From IMG/VR virus record IMGVR_UViG_3300035698_003700, positions 1-33,018 of that record: a stretch of 33,018 bases of DNA; one strand, given 5' to 3'. Below the pieces are notes generated by a model that had not been told where the DNA came from, ran no database searches, and saw nothing but the letters and a program-made list of their open reading frames with translations. Source of the DNA: a virus. The translations under genes were made by a program, and so were the position numbers. This document shows positions 22,131 through 29,038 of the stretch, piece after piece (the stretch's first letter is position 1; every line of letters begins with the position of its first letter).

Positions 22131-22713
22131 ATTATTAAAACCAATTACAATAGCTCTGTTAAAGAACAACTATGAAGTGTTCTTGCCGATGCAAGCAAAC
22201 AACAGCATTGTATGTTCTAAAAACACTATACTGTATCACTGCAAAATGATCTGGGCAACAACAACAATAAATGATCCCAGTTCAATAATAAGTATTCCGG
22301 CTGCAACAGCTGAACCGGATTTTTTCAATTACAATTGGCTTCTAATACTGGATAGAACCGGATCTGTATGGCTTCTACCAATGGACTCTATTCACGATAG
22401 GAAAAAAATCCGACTTGGAAAATCCATAGATTGTCTAAAACTAGAAAACCGGCTAGATTCAGATAAAGAAATATCTAAATTTATTCCAAAGAGCCCGAAT
22501 AAACTAGATAAACCGATTGAATTTGAACCAGTAAGAAAAGGTGCAATCAGTGCTGACAATCTAGAATCTTTTGCAGCTAAAAACATTAGACCAATGAAAA
22601 GATCTGAAGTCGACAAGATGCACGAACAAATGCTAGATCTAAAAACTCCGGATAAAACCCATGATCTTGACACTGTGTCAAGCTATGATCAATTAGAAAA
22701 GTTAGACAACTAA
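22117..22713 (+). CDS. Possible inactive PD-(D/E)XK-type nuclease-like protein
   Basis: 198 residues from ATG 22117, which overlaps the upstream gene's stop region. A longer frame from 22030 would overlap it far more and starts with sequence that looks non-native. The first ~100 residues (HELLKPITIALLKNNYEVFL, WLLILDRTGSVWLLPMDSIH, KKIRLGKS) follow the strand order of the group-I-intron-type PD-(D/E)XK family, where 'G.y.v..P', a central Q-V-K motif and 'f.yl.vvd..g.vwliP' occur. Here the central acidic and Lys residues are not evident. The remaining 90 residues are charged and helical. Family placement is inference; catalytic loss would suggest a DNA-binding or decoy role. Confidence 0.4.
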   Translation: MRTHELLKPITIALLKNNYEVFLPMQANNSIVCSKNTILYHCKMIWATTTINDPSSIISIPAATAEPDFFNYNWLLILDRTGSVWLLPMDSIHDRKKIRLGKSIDCLKLENRLDSDKEISKFIPKSPNKLDKPIEFEPVRKGAISADNLESFAAKNIRPMKRSEVDKMHEQMLDLKTPDKTHDLDTVSSYDQLEKLDN

Positions 22714-22718
22714 AGGAA

Positions 22719-22733
22719 TGTTGCTTTGCAACA
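22719..22733 (+). repeat. Hairpin TGTTGC-TTT-GCAACA
   Basis: Six-bp arms, TTT loop, six bases after the previous stop and just before the AAAGGAAAC ribosome site of the next gene. Member of the triloop family. Confidence 0.8.
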
Positions 22734-22749
22734 ACTAAAGGAAACTATT

Positions 22750-23052
22750 ATGAAAAAGTTAAGCTATGAAGTTAAATTTAGATACACCACAGATGGAATG
22801 ATACCAGTTGGAATCAAATTCAACAAGGCTCCGAATCCAGAGATCATCAACATGCTAAAATCAGACAATTGGACATATGATCCAACCAAATCTATCTGGC
22901 ATCCGCTTGCAAATTCTAACTGCCTTTTTATACCACTGCTGTTGCCAGAAGCTGTAGCAAAAGTCAATGAGCCAAAAAAGGATCTTAGCTGGTTCGCTTG
23001 TCCTCATTGTGACAAGACTATTTTAGTTAGATCTCTTAATCAGGATCTTTAA
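22750..23052 (+). CDS. Unknown protein with C-terminal zinc knuckle
   Basis: 100 residues from ATG 22750, chosen because AAAGGAAAC precedes it; a start at 22726 adds eight residues that come from the hairpin region. Body FRYTTDGMIPVGIKFNKAPN, then WTYDPTKSIWHPL. FACPHC near the end is a CxxC pair with no second pair visible. Unknown function. Confidence 0.5.
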   Translation: MKKLSYEVKFRYTTDGMIPVGIKFNKAPNPEIINMLKSDNWTYDPTKSIWHPLANSNCLFIPLLLPEAVAKVNEPKKDLSWFACPHCDKTILVRSLNQDL

Positions 23053-23057
23053 TCCAT

Positions 23058-23081
23058 TTGCTCGTATTCATTAAATGAAAA
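23058..23081 (-). repeat. Palindrome/CGAGCAA repeat, copy 5
   Basis: Plus strand TTGCTCG then TATTCATTAAATGAAAA, identical over 24 bases to copy 6 inside a gene at 30711. Here it lies 5 bases after a stop, with the tail pointing away from transcription. Confidence 0.85.
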
Positions 23082-23092
23082 GGTCAAAAAAA

Positions 23093-23344
23093 ATGTTATC
23101 AGATGATATGAGAGCTATATCCAAAAAAGATACTCGACAATTCAACAATATCGAGCTAACCGAATCAGAACTCAATGATCAAATCTTCGAGGGTGGAATA
23201 GGCTATTGTATAGCTTGTGGAGAACAATCAAGCTTTGCCGAGCCAGACGCAAGACATTATAGGTGTGATTGTTGTGATGAGCGGCAAGTATTCGGACTTG
23301 AAGAGCTTATTATGATGAATCAGATTACAATCACAAATAACTAA
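23093..23344 (+). CDS. Small zinc-ribbon protein
   Basis: 83 residues from ATG 23093, preceded by AAAAGG at suitable distance. An in-frame ATG at 23075 lies within repeat copy 5 and is less likely. CIACGE and CDCCDE form a CxxC...CxxC ribbon (about 20 residues apart) with a His between. Function unknown. Confidence 0.55.
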   Translation: MLSDDMRAISKKDTRQFNNIELTESELNDQIFEGGIGYCIACGEQSSFAEPDARHYRCDCCDERQVFGLEELIMMNQITITNN

Positions 23345-23348
23345 AAAA

Positions 23349-23388
23349 GCTTCAACATATATCACTATGTTGTGATATATTACGAAGC
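23349..23388 (+). terminator. Bipartite hairpin with T-rich tail
   Basis: GCTTC/GAAGC and ATATATCAC/GTGATATAT arms with a TATGTT loop, followed within five bases by ATTTTTATT. Likely intrinsic terminator or processing site between early units. Confidence 0.55.
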
Positions 23389-23415
23389 ATATCATTTTTA
23401 TTAGGAGTTTCAAAG

Positions 23416-23796
23416 ATGCAAACAAAAGAATCAAAAGTAAGAACAGGCGGAGAGATTGTCGGAACAGTTCAACTACCAGTCTATGAGACAATGGACGAGC
23501 TGATTGAACTTGAAGATGACATTCGTATTCTGGCCTGTTTTAACCACGGAAACCACATTAGAATCCAAGGGAACGAGCGAGCAAAGTTCAGTGTCAAGGC
23601 TCTGACTAAAAAGACTCAGATGGAAATCGCGTTCAACCATGTTCTGAGTGCTGTATTGTCTCCCGAAGAGTACTCCGAATGTTGCACGGACTTCGCCAAG
23701 CTCAATGATGCAGTTTACAACAATGAAACTGTAGTCGAAGCTACTAAGGTCAAGTACAAAGAATTGCTTGAAGCTGGCCTAATCGACAACAGTTAA
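23416..23796 (+). CDS. Unknown early protein
   Basis: 126 residues, start MQTKESKVRTGGEIVGTVQL. An acidic ELIELEDDIRILACFNHGNH region is followed by helical sequence. No motif recognised. More GC-rich at third positions than its neighbours. TTAGGAG ribosome site upstream; flanked by terminator-like hairpins on both sides, so it may be separately expressed and abundant. Confidence 0.55.
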   Translation: MQTKESKVRTGGEIVGTVQLPVYETMDELIELEDDIRILACFNHGNHIRIQGNERAKFSVKALTKKTQMEIAFNHVLSAVLSPEEYSECCTDFAKLNDAVYNNETVVEATKVKYKELLEAGLIDNS

Positions 23797-23813
23797 CGAA
23801 CTGATTCATTTCG
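23797..23813 (+). repeat. Degenerate triloop hairpin directly after stop
   Basis: CGAACTGATTCATTTCG matches the hairpin at 21856-21872 in 14 of 17 bases and, like it, begins on the base after a TAA stop. Confidence 0.5.
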
Positions 23814-23814
23814 T

Positions 23815-23869
23815 CGGGCTGATCAAGTATAATGTACGAGCAATAATTCACATGTGCTTGATCAGCCTG
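23815..23869 (+). terminator. Strong hairpin with CGAGCAATAAT loop
   Basis: GGCTGATCAAG (23817-23827) pairs fully with CTTGATCAGCC (23857-23867), extended by two more pairs, and TTTATATTTT follows. The 29-base loop contains TATAATGTACGAGCAATAAT, echoing the tail of the palindromic repeats. Probable terminator with an embedded recognition element. Confidence 0.7.
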
Positions 23870-23896
23870 CTTTATATTTTACTAAAGGAAACTACA

Positions 23897-24133
23897 ATGA
23901 AAAAGAAAAACATGACCATGAGACAAGCAGCAAAAAGAATCTCAGATAATCGCATCGGAAATGCTTGGACAGTACAAAGAATTATATCTGGAACTGGCCC
24001 AGACAATCACCCATTTGATAAGCCATGTCAGATATATGACAGTGCTTATCAGCTCGGTCACTGTTACGGGGACACATTCGATGAGTGCTTTGAGATAATG
24101 GAAACAAAAAGAACTGCTTTAAAAACCATTTAA
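23897..24133 (+). CDS. Unknown small protein
   Basis: 78 residues from ATG 23897 (MKKKNMTMRQAAKRISDNRI), chosen because AAAGGAAAC lies just upstream; the open frame continues 15 codons further but those overlap the terminator hairpin. Helical, basic N-terminus; no motif recognised. Confidence 0.5.
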   Translation: MKKKNMTMRQAAKRISDNRIGNAWTVQRIISGTGPDNHPFDKPCQIYDSAYQLGHCYGDTFDECFEIMETKRTALKTI

Positions 24134-24144
24134 AGGATCTTATA

Positions 24145-24390
24145 ATGCTAGGAAAAAGATTAACAAACTATTTATCACTAAGCATTAAAGAAAAAATATC
24201 TTTGGTTCTTAGCATTCAGGATCGGCGGCTAAAGTCGCTAGAGGAATCAATCAAAAAACGAGCTAAAAAGCCCCGAGCTAAAAAAGCCAAAAAACCAATG
24301 TTCAGTAACGATACTTTAAACAAACTGTTTGAACAAATGCCTAAAGACATTCAGAAAAGCATATCAAGCAAGAAAAGGATCAAGTTATAA
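24145..24390 (+). CDS. Small Lys-rich protein
   Basis: 81 residues with a very basic centre (SIKKRAKKPRAKKAKKPMF), likely nucleic-acid binding in a non-specific way. AAAGGATC ribosome site; stop overlaps the next start (TAATG). Confidence 0.55.
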   Translation: MLGKRLTNYLSLSIKEKISLVLSIQDRRLKSLEESIKKRAKKPRAKKAKKPMFSNDTLNKLFEQMPKDIQKSISSKKRIKL

Positions 24391-24602
24391 TGAAACCACT
24401 AAATCTTTTAATAAATGGTGACCCGACTAATCCCAATAATATTGCCCGATCATTGCTAGAAACAATGCCAAGTCTAGCTGGCAGAAAACCACGAAACATA
24501 TTCAAAGCTTCTACGATTGTCCCGTCCGATCTGAGAAGCAAGAAACCATATGAACCAATAAAAAATCGGTTTCCTTTAATCGAACCAGATGTCAGTGAAT
24601 AG
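24390..24602 (+). CDS. Small unknown protein coupled to Lys-rich protein
   Basis: 70 residues, start MKPLNLLINGDPTNPNNIAR. Pro/Lys-rich, with no motif. AAAAGGATC upstream and a one-base overlap with the preceding stop. Confidence 0.5.
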   Translation: MKPLNLLINGDPTNPNNIARSLLETMPSLAGRKPRNIFKASTIVPSDLRSKKPYEPIKNRFPLIEPDVSE

Positions 24603-24663
24603 ATGCGTTGGTAGTAGTAAATGTACTGGCGTTTATAAAAATCTTAGTAACTGGTCTGGTTAG

Positions 24664-24706
24664 TGCCAAAGAGCATGGAGGCTATTCATGCTCTTTGGTA
24701 TCTTTT
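24664..24706 (+). terminator. Intrinsic terminator
   Basis: TGCCAAAGAGCATG pairs with CATGCTCTTTGGTA over 14 pairs (one G-T), loop GAGGCTATT, then TCTTTT. The 60 bases before it (24603-24663) hold nothing I recognise. Confidence 0.75.
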
Positions 24707-24722
24707 GAAAAAGGAAACTACA

Positions 24723-25100
24723 ATGGAAAAAGACAACAAAATTATTGAATACGATCTGTTTCAAACCTGGATAAACTGTGTCAAGATGTGGAATGAAGCT
24801 GAGATAGAAAAAATATTGTATGAACATTCTCATGATTTTATACTAAAAGATAAATGGCTAGAAGAAAACGGCTATACTGATGTATCTAACAGTTGTTTCT
24901 TCTGTGAATATGCAGGAGATTTTACAAACGAAAATGGACAAATAGCCACTAATTGCCGAAACTGCCCGATGTTTGGACACTTAGAAGATCCTTGGTACGC
25001 GTGTGAATGGTCAGATAAAACTGCTTCTTGGCTTCATAATCCAAAAGAGTTCAAAAACTTTCTTAATGACGAATTTATTAAATATATGACAACTGATTGA
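24723..25100 (+). CDS. Cys-containing unknown protein
   Basis: 125 residues from ATG 24723, preceded by AAAAAGGAAAC; the longer frame from 24663 begins inside the terminator. CFFCEYAG and CRNCPMF form two CxxC pairs about 22 residues apart, followed by W-rich sequence (DPWYACEW). A metal-binding early protein of unknown function. Confidence 0.55.
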   Translation: MEKDNKIIEYDLFQTWINCVKMWNEAEIEKILYEHSHDFILKDKWLEENGYTDVSNSCFFCEYAGDFTNENGQIATNCRNCPMFGHLEDPWYACEWSDKTASWLHNPKEFKNFLNDEFIKYMTTD

Positions 25101-25110
25101 AAGTATAAAA

Positions 25111-25572
25111 ATGCTTACTGAAGAAACACTATTAGCCATAGCAACTAAAGTTGCAAAGATCCTAAAGCTGCGTGGATCTAAGATCGAACTCGACGAGTTA
25201 CTGAACGAAGCTTATGTCTTCGCGAAAGAACACGACCGATCTGAGAACTATGCGGCTTATTGGGCTTATAAAGGAACGGCTAATCTAGCCTTCAGTACGA
25301 AGCGTAAACATGGACGAGACTATGAAAAAGAATTAGTCTATTGTAATAGTCACATAGATAATACTACGACTAATGTTGACGAAGTTTTCGATCTCATAAC
25401 TGCACTCAGTGACCCGAATAATCTAAGAATGATAGAACGACTGTTTCTGTTTCATATCTTTGTTGACAACATGACTATTGAAGAAATATCAGTCTATTAT
25501 ACTAAAGAATATTCAACAGTAGCTAAAATAATAAAATCAGCGAAACAAAAATTAAAGGAGATTCTAGAATGA
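25111..25572 (+). CDS. Sigma-factor-like protein
   Basis: 153 residues. Residues 25-75 (IELDELLNEAYVFAKEHDRS, AYWAYKGTANLAFSTKRKHG) follow region 2 of sigma70/ECF factors: acidic 'DL.nEa', then an aromatic helix and a basic end. Residues 105-152 (IERLFLFHIFVDNMTIEEIS, then STVAKIIKSAKQKLKEIL) follow region 4, with the helix-turn-helix and a basic final helix. Regions 1 and 3 are absent, as in ECF factors. It could redirect host RNA polymerase to phage late or middle promoters. Stop overlaps the next start (ATGA). Confidence 0.6.
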   Translation: MLTEETLLAIATKVAKILKLRGSKIELDELLNEAYVFAKEHDRSENYAAYWAYKGTANLAFSTKRKHGRDYEKELVYCNSHIDNTTTNVDEVFDLITALSDPNNLRMIERLFLFHIFVDNMTIEEISVYYTKEYSTVAKIIKSAKQKLKEILE

Positions 25573-26480
25573 AAGTACCAGAAACATTTGATATAAAAGG
25601 CCATGATAGTTCGTCTATGTGCTGTGTAGCCAGATGTCCATTTAAGTATTATTTAGAACGTCTATGTGGCTACAGAAGCCCGGATCGATTTGTAGGAGCC
25701 CTGGACTGGGGTACAGATTTTCATAGTTGTGCACAGTTCTGTTATGACGGAAATTCAGAAAAGGCTATAGAGTTCTTTCTAGAGTCTTGGAACTCACGCG
25801 GTCACGCTGATACAGCTGCACGGAACCCGACTCGTGCTCGTGCAACTATTCAGCATTTTGTTAATATGCACAACAGTGTTAATTGTCAATACGAAATCCA
25901 GCACTATGACATCGAACCAGCAGGGAATCTAATATCTGATAATGAGATCCCGTTCTCGCTGAACATTGCTGGAGATATACCATATATTGGACGCATTGAC
26001 ATACCTGTTATCTGGAAGCAAACAGGAGAGCTCTGGACTTTAGATTATAAAACGGCCTCAGAAATATCTGGACGCTACTTTAATAATTTTCATAATTGCC
26101 CACAAGTAGTAGGTTATACAATCGCACTTGAAGCCCTGACTCAAGAGTCTGTTAAGGGCATGATTATCGAAGCAATCCGGGTATCTGGTGCCAAAACACC
26201 TAAGGACGAATGCACTAGTCAACAGTTTGTTGTCAAAGATCACATTAGAAAACAATGGATAGAGATGTTCAGGAACCAGACTGATAAGATTCAGCGATAT
26301 AATGAAAAACAGGACTGGCCACAGTGCGAAGGCTTCTCAGCTTGTGCAAGTTACAGCATGTTCGGAACACCTGGCTATGTATGTGACTTCTTTAATGTCT
26401 GCAATAGTCCGGATTGGCAATCGACACTGGATTACTTTGTGAAAGAAAAACCGTTCAACCCGCTCGAAATTGGAGCTTAA
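25569..26480 (+). CDS. Cas4/RecB-family PD-(D/E)XK exonuclease
   Basis: 303 residues. GTDFHSC places His52 as motif I; GRIDIPV gives Asp143; LDYKTA at 158-163 gives the Asp159-x-Lys161 pair; QVVGY at 179-183 is the RecB-specific Q-x-x-x-Y. Cys19/Cys23 near the N-terminus and Cys272/Cys278 near the C-terminus fit a Cas4/AddB-style iron-sulfur cluster, though the exact ligands are uncertain. Expected to degrade DNA ends and feed the recombination module that follows (Sak4-like ATPase, DUF669-like protein). Confidence 0.8.
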   Translation: MKVPETFDIKGHDSSSMCCVARCPFKYYLERLCGYRSPDRFVGALDWGTDFHSCAQFCYDGNSEKAIEFFLESWNSRGHADTAARNPTRARATIQHFVNMHNSVNCQYEIQHYDIEPAGNLISDNEIPFSLNIAGDIPYIGRIDIPVIWKQTGELWTLDYKTASEISGRYFNNFHNCPQVVGYTIALEALTQESVKGMIIEAIRVSGAKTPKDECTSQQFVVKDHIRKQWIEMFRNQTDKIQRYNEKQDWPQCEGFSACASYSMFGTPGYVCDFFNVCNSPDWQSTLDYFVKEKPFNPLEIGA

Positions 26481-26511
26481 ACAATATTATTACTTATTAA
26501 GGAACCAACAA

Positions 26512-26697
26512 ATGAAATCTACTGACCTTAACAAAGAATTGTCTGAACTATTTAACAATATCAAAGACAAAAAAACTACTTTAAAAGCGGCTGCTGAAAT
26601 GAATAATGCAGCAGGTAAACTTATTCAGTTGAATAAACTTAAACTTGAGTATGCTAAAGCAAGATGCGAAAAACCTGAAATTGATTTTTTAAATTGA
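26512..26697 (+). CDS. Small helical protein of recombination operon
   Basis: 61 residues from ATG 26512 (AAGGAAC upstream), start MKSTDLNKELSELFNNIKDK. Helical, ending ARCEKPEIDFLN. Small proteins of this sort are often found next to phage RecB-like nucleases; function unknown. Confidence 0.5.
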   Translation: MKSTDLNKELSELFNNIKDKKTTLKAAAEMNNAAGKLIQLNKLKLEYAKARCEKPEIDFLN

Positions 26698-26706
26698 ATT
26701 TTTAAT

Positions 26707-27387
26707 ATGAAAAATGTATATTCTAATCGTGCAATTGATATAACTGGAAAAAGATCTGGAATGTTAAAGGCTATAAAGCCAACTAAAGAAAGATATAATA
26801 GTGATGTATTATGGGAATGTAAGTGCGATTGTGGAAATCATGTACTAAGAAGAGCAAGTTATATAAAACGCAATATAGCAAAGTCATGCGAATATTGCGA
26901 TCATGCTAGAGAGAAAAAATATGAAAACAAAACAGTGAATGGATTTAAAGTAATCAGCAAAACAAATAGAAGGCATTTAGGATCTATTGTCTGGATGTGT
27001 ATTTGTACTCACTGCAATGAAATAACGTTTTTATCATCAGAAGAGATAAAAAGAAAACATTCTTGTGGTTGTTTACATAGGCCTGCATACACTTTCAAAG
27101 ATGTTTGCAATAAAAAATTTGGTCGGCTAAGAGTAACTGAAAAACTGGGCCGAAGAAAAGGAACAACTAAAATATTCTGGAAATGCATATGCGATTGTGG
27201 AAACTTTACTAAAGCAACTGGAGATAATTTAACTTCTGGAATGATAGTATCTTGTGGGTGTTATGCAACTGCAAGAAAAATGACAAAATATAGTGATTTA
27301 GATGCAGAAGATATTCCAATAGAATTAATTAGATTATCTCAAAATCATTGGAAAATTAAAAGGGAACTAAAAAATGAAACCATCTGA
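26707..27387 (+). CDS. Triple zinc-ribbon DNA-binding protein, homing-endonuclease relative
   Basis: 226 residues composed of three copies of a unit widespread in phage homing-endonuclease-like proteins: 'G-x-x-x-G-x-L-x-v...W-x-C-x-C-x-C-G-N...S-C-x-C'. Copy 1 at ~14-62 (WECKCDCGN, SCEYC), copy 2 at ~77-121 (WMCICTHCN, SCGCL), copy 3 at ~130-177 (FWKCICDCGN, SCGCY). No HNH or GIY-YIG nuclease motif is left. Base composition is markedly more A-rich than flanking genes, there is no clear ribosome site, and the gene interrupts the nuclease/Sak4 recombination set, all suggesting a mobile insertion. Confidence 0.65.
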   Translation: MKNVYSNRAIDITGKRSGMLKAIKPTKERYNSDVLWECKCDCGNHVLRRASYIKRNIAKSCEYCDHAREKKYENKTVNGFKVISKTNRRHLGSIVWMCICTHCNEITFLSSEEIKRKHSCGCLHRPAYTFKDVCNKKFGRLRVTEKLGRRKGTTKIFWKCICDCGNFTKATGDNLTSGMIVSCGCYATARKMTKYSDLDAEDIPIELIRLSQNHWKIKRELKNETI

Positions 27388-28126
27388 TTTAGTAAAAGAC
27401 AGTCGACCACCGAGAATATGCTTTGTAGGAACAGCTGGTAGTGGCAAAACTGCTCTGGCTGCACAGGCTAAGAATGCATATGCTTTCGACTTCGATGACG
27501 GAATGCGAACTTGCAATGTCATTAAAGATAAGTTCTATGATCTGCGACAAAAAGTCGAATTCGATCTGTATGAAAACACTGGAAACAGAATCAATGCATT
27601 CGCAAATGCTAAGAGCAAAATGATAGCACTCCAGACACTAGCTGCTGATGGTCGTATGCCATACGATGCTATTATCATTGACAGTTGGACCGGATTTTGT
27701 GACAAACTCAAGCATCATGTGATGTCTATGCAATCCGGATGCACTGCATTTACTAATCCGGAGATCCAGCATTGGGGACTGATGTTTTCTGAAGCTGAGG
27801 GCTTCTTGCACATGGCACGATCATTGCAAGTATTATTGATTGTTAATGCTCACGAAAACTTAATTGAAACAGCCAATGGTAACAGTCTGAGAATAGCTAG
27901 TATCACTAAAAGTCATGGTATGAATAAAATGGCATACTTATTTGATGAAGTCTTGAGAACAAAGACAAGAAGGAAAGGAGTAGATAACTTTAAATACATG
28001 CTAACTGGCAAAGGAGACAGTACGTTACCAACTAGAACCCGCTCAAACATTAAAGGAGACCTAGAACATACTGATATTGGACTCGCAGGGATATTAAAGA
28101 TGATGAATTTTGAACAGCAAAAGTAA
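27374..28126 (+). CDS. Sak4-like RecA-fold ATPase (single-strand annealing/recombination)
   Basis: 250 residues. Walker A GTAGSGKT at 19-26, Walker B YDAIIIDS at 96-103, and VLLIVNAHEN downstream as the strand with a sensor residue. The size and single RecA-like core fit phage AAA_24/Sak4 proteins, which promote annealing and recombination with an SSB-like partner. The adjacent DUF669-like gene supports this. AAGGGAAC ribosome site; the start overlaps the zinc-ribbon gene by 14 bases. Confidence 0.72.
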   Translation: MKPSDLVKDSRPPRICFVGTAGSGKTALAAQAKNAYAFDFDDGMRTCNVIKDKFYDLRQKVEFDLYENTGNRINAFANAKSKMIALQTLAADGRMPYDAIIIDSWTGFCDKLKHHVMSMQSGCTAFTNPEIQHWGLMFSEAEGFLHMARSLQVLLIVNAHENLIETANGNSLRIASITKSHGMNKMAYLFDEVLRTKTRRKGVDNFKYMLTGKGDSTLPTRTRSNIKGDLEHTDIGLAGILKMMNFEQQK

Positions 28127-28168
28127 TTTGAATATTACTAAATATTATTTTTATGAAAGGTATTACCT

Positions 28169-28606
28169 ATGGCAATGTTAAAAATCGACAACACTAAAGA
28201 AGAGAATTTTGAACCAAAGAACTTTGAGCTAATGCCTAAAGGCATCTACCGATTTCAAGTCGGACATAAGTTAGCTGTAGTAAAGTGTAAACCACCGTCA
28301 ACTAACAACATGATAAAGCTTATATTGACTTGTGTCGATGATGTTGAAGACGGAAAATACCTCGGTCGTAAGGTCTTTGATAACCTGGTCTTGATTGACA
28401 GTTGTGAATTTAAGCTGAATGCTTTCGCAATATCTTCAGGGCTGTATACTGCAGAGTCTCTCAAGCAAGATGGCCAGATCGATACTGAAGATTTTGAGCC
28501 AAACGACTATGAGATCGTCGCTAGCATTGATATTGAAACCAGTGAATATCGAGGCAAGACATCTACTAACAATGTCGTCAAAGCTTATATGTTCAAGAAA
28601 GATTAA
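28169..28606 (+). CDS. DUF669-like probable ssDNA-binding protein
   Basis: 145 residues. FELMPKGIYRFQVGHKLAV, then KLILTCVDDVEDGKYLGRKV and FDNLVLIDS match the order of strands in phage DUF669 proteins, which have the look of a small OB-like ssDNA-binding domain and usually sit beside Sak4-type ATPases. The C-terminus lacks a long acidic tail. Likely partner of the upstream ATPase. Confidence 0.6.
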   Translation: MAMLKIDNTKEENFEPKNFELMPKGIYRFQVGHKLAVVKCKPPSTNNMIKLILTCVDDVEDGKYLGRKVFDNLVLIDSCEFKLNAFAISSGLYTAESLKQDGQIDTEDFEPNDYEIVASIDIETSEYRGKTSTNNVVKAYMFKKD

Positions 28607-28623
28607 TAGTTGGTAAGCAGTCG

Positions 28624-28660
28624 AGTCCGGCTAGGTATTGATTCTAGCCGGACTTCTTTA
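28624..28660 (+). terminator. Intrinsic terminator after recombination module
   Basis: AGTCCGGCTAG pairs perfectly with CTAGCCGGACT (11 bp), loop GTATTGATT, then TCTTTATA. Confidence 0.8.
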
Positions 28661-28677
28661 TAAAAAGGATTTTAAAA

Positions 28678-29037
28678 ATGACTAATCAAATAGACAATAT
28701 TACAAATGCTAGAATCGCACCACTCAGAGGACACAGGCCAGTATGTGACATAGAGCTAGTTGACAAAGGACTCGATATTTGGAAGGGCAAGCTAATGCCA
28801 TTCATCGGCTGTCCGGATGGTGAGATAAAAACAGTCTATTTCGATCGAAAATATGATCCAGAGAACAATGACTTTGACCGGATCATTAAAGAATACCATA
28901 TCACTGATGTAACTATTTTGGGCATAGCGTTTTATCTGATTCCGAAAGAAAAGATGCTGTTTGGCTACGAGCCAATGTCAGCAATACTGAAACCAAATGT
29001 TACACAGATAAGAAATCCTCTAGGGAGACCTCAATAA
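28678..29037 (+). CDS. Unknown early protein
   Basis: 119 residues, start MTNQIDNITNARIAPLRGHR, AAAGGA upstream. Beta-rich, with no motif recognised. Just before the ParB-methyltransferase gene, with a one-base gap. Confidence 0.5.
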   Translation: MTNQIDNITNARIAPLRGHRPVCDIELVDKGLDIWKGKLMPFIGCPDGEIKTVYFDRKYDPENNDFDRIIKEYHITDVTILGIAFYLIPKEKMLFGYEPMSAILKPNVTQIRNPLGRPQ

Positions 29038-29038
29038 T

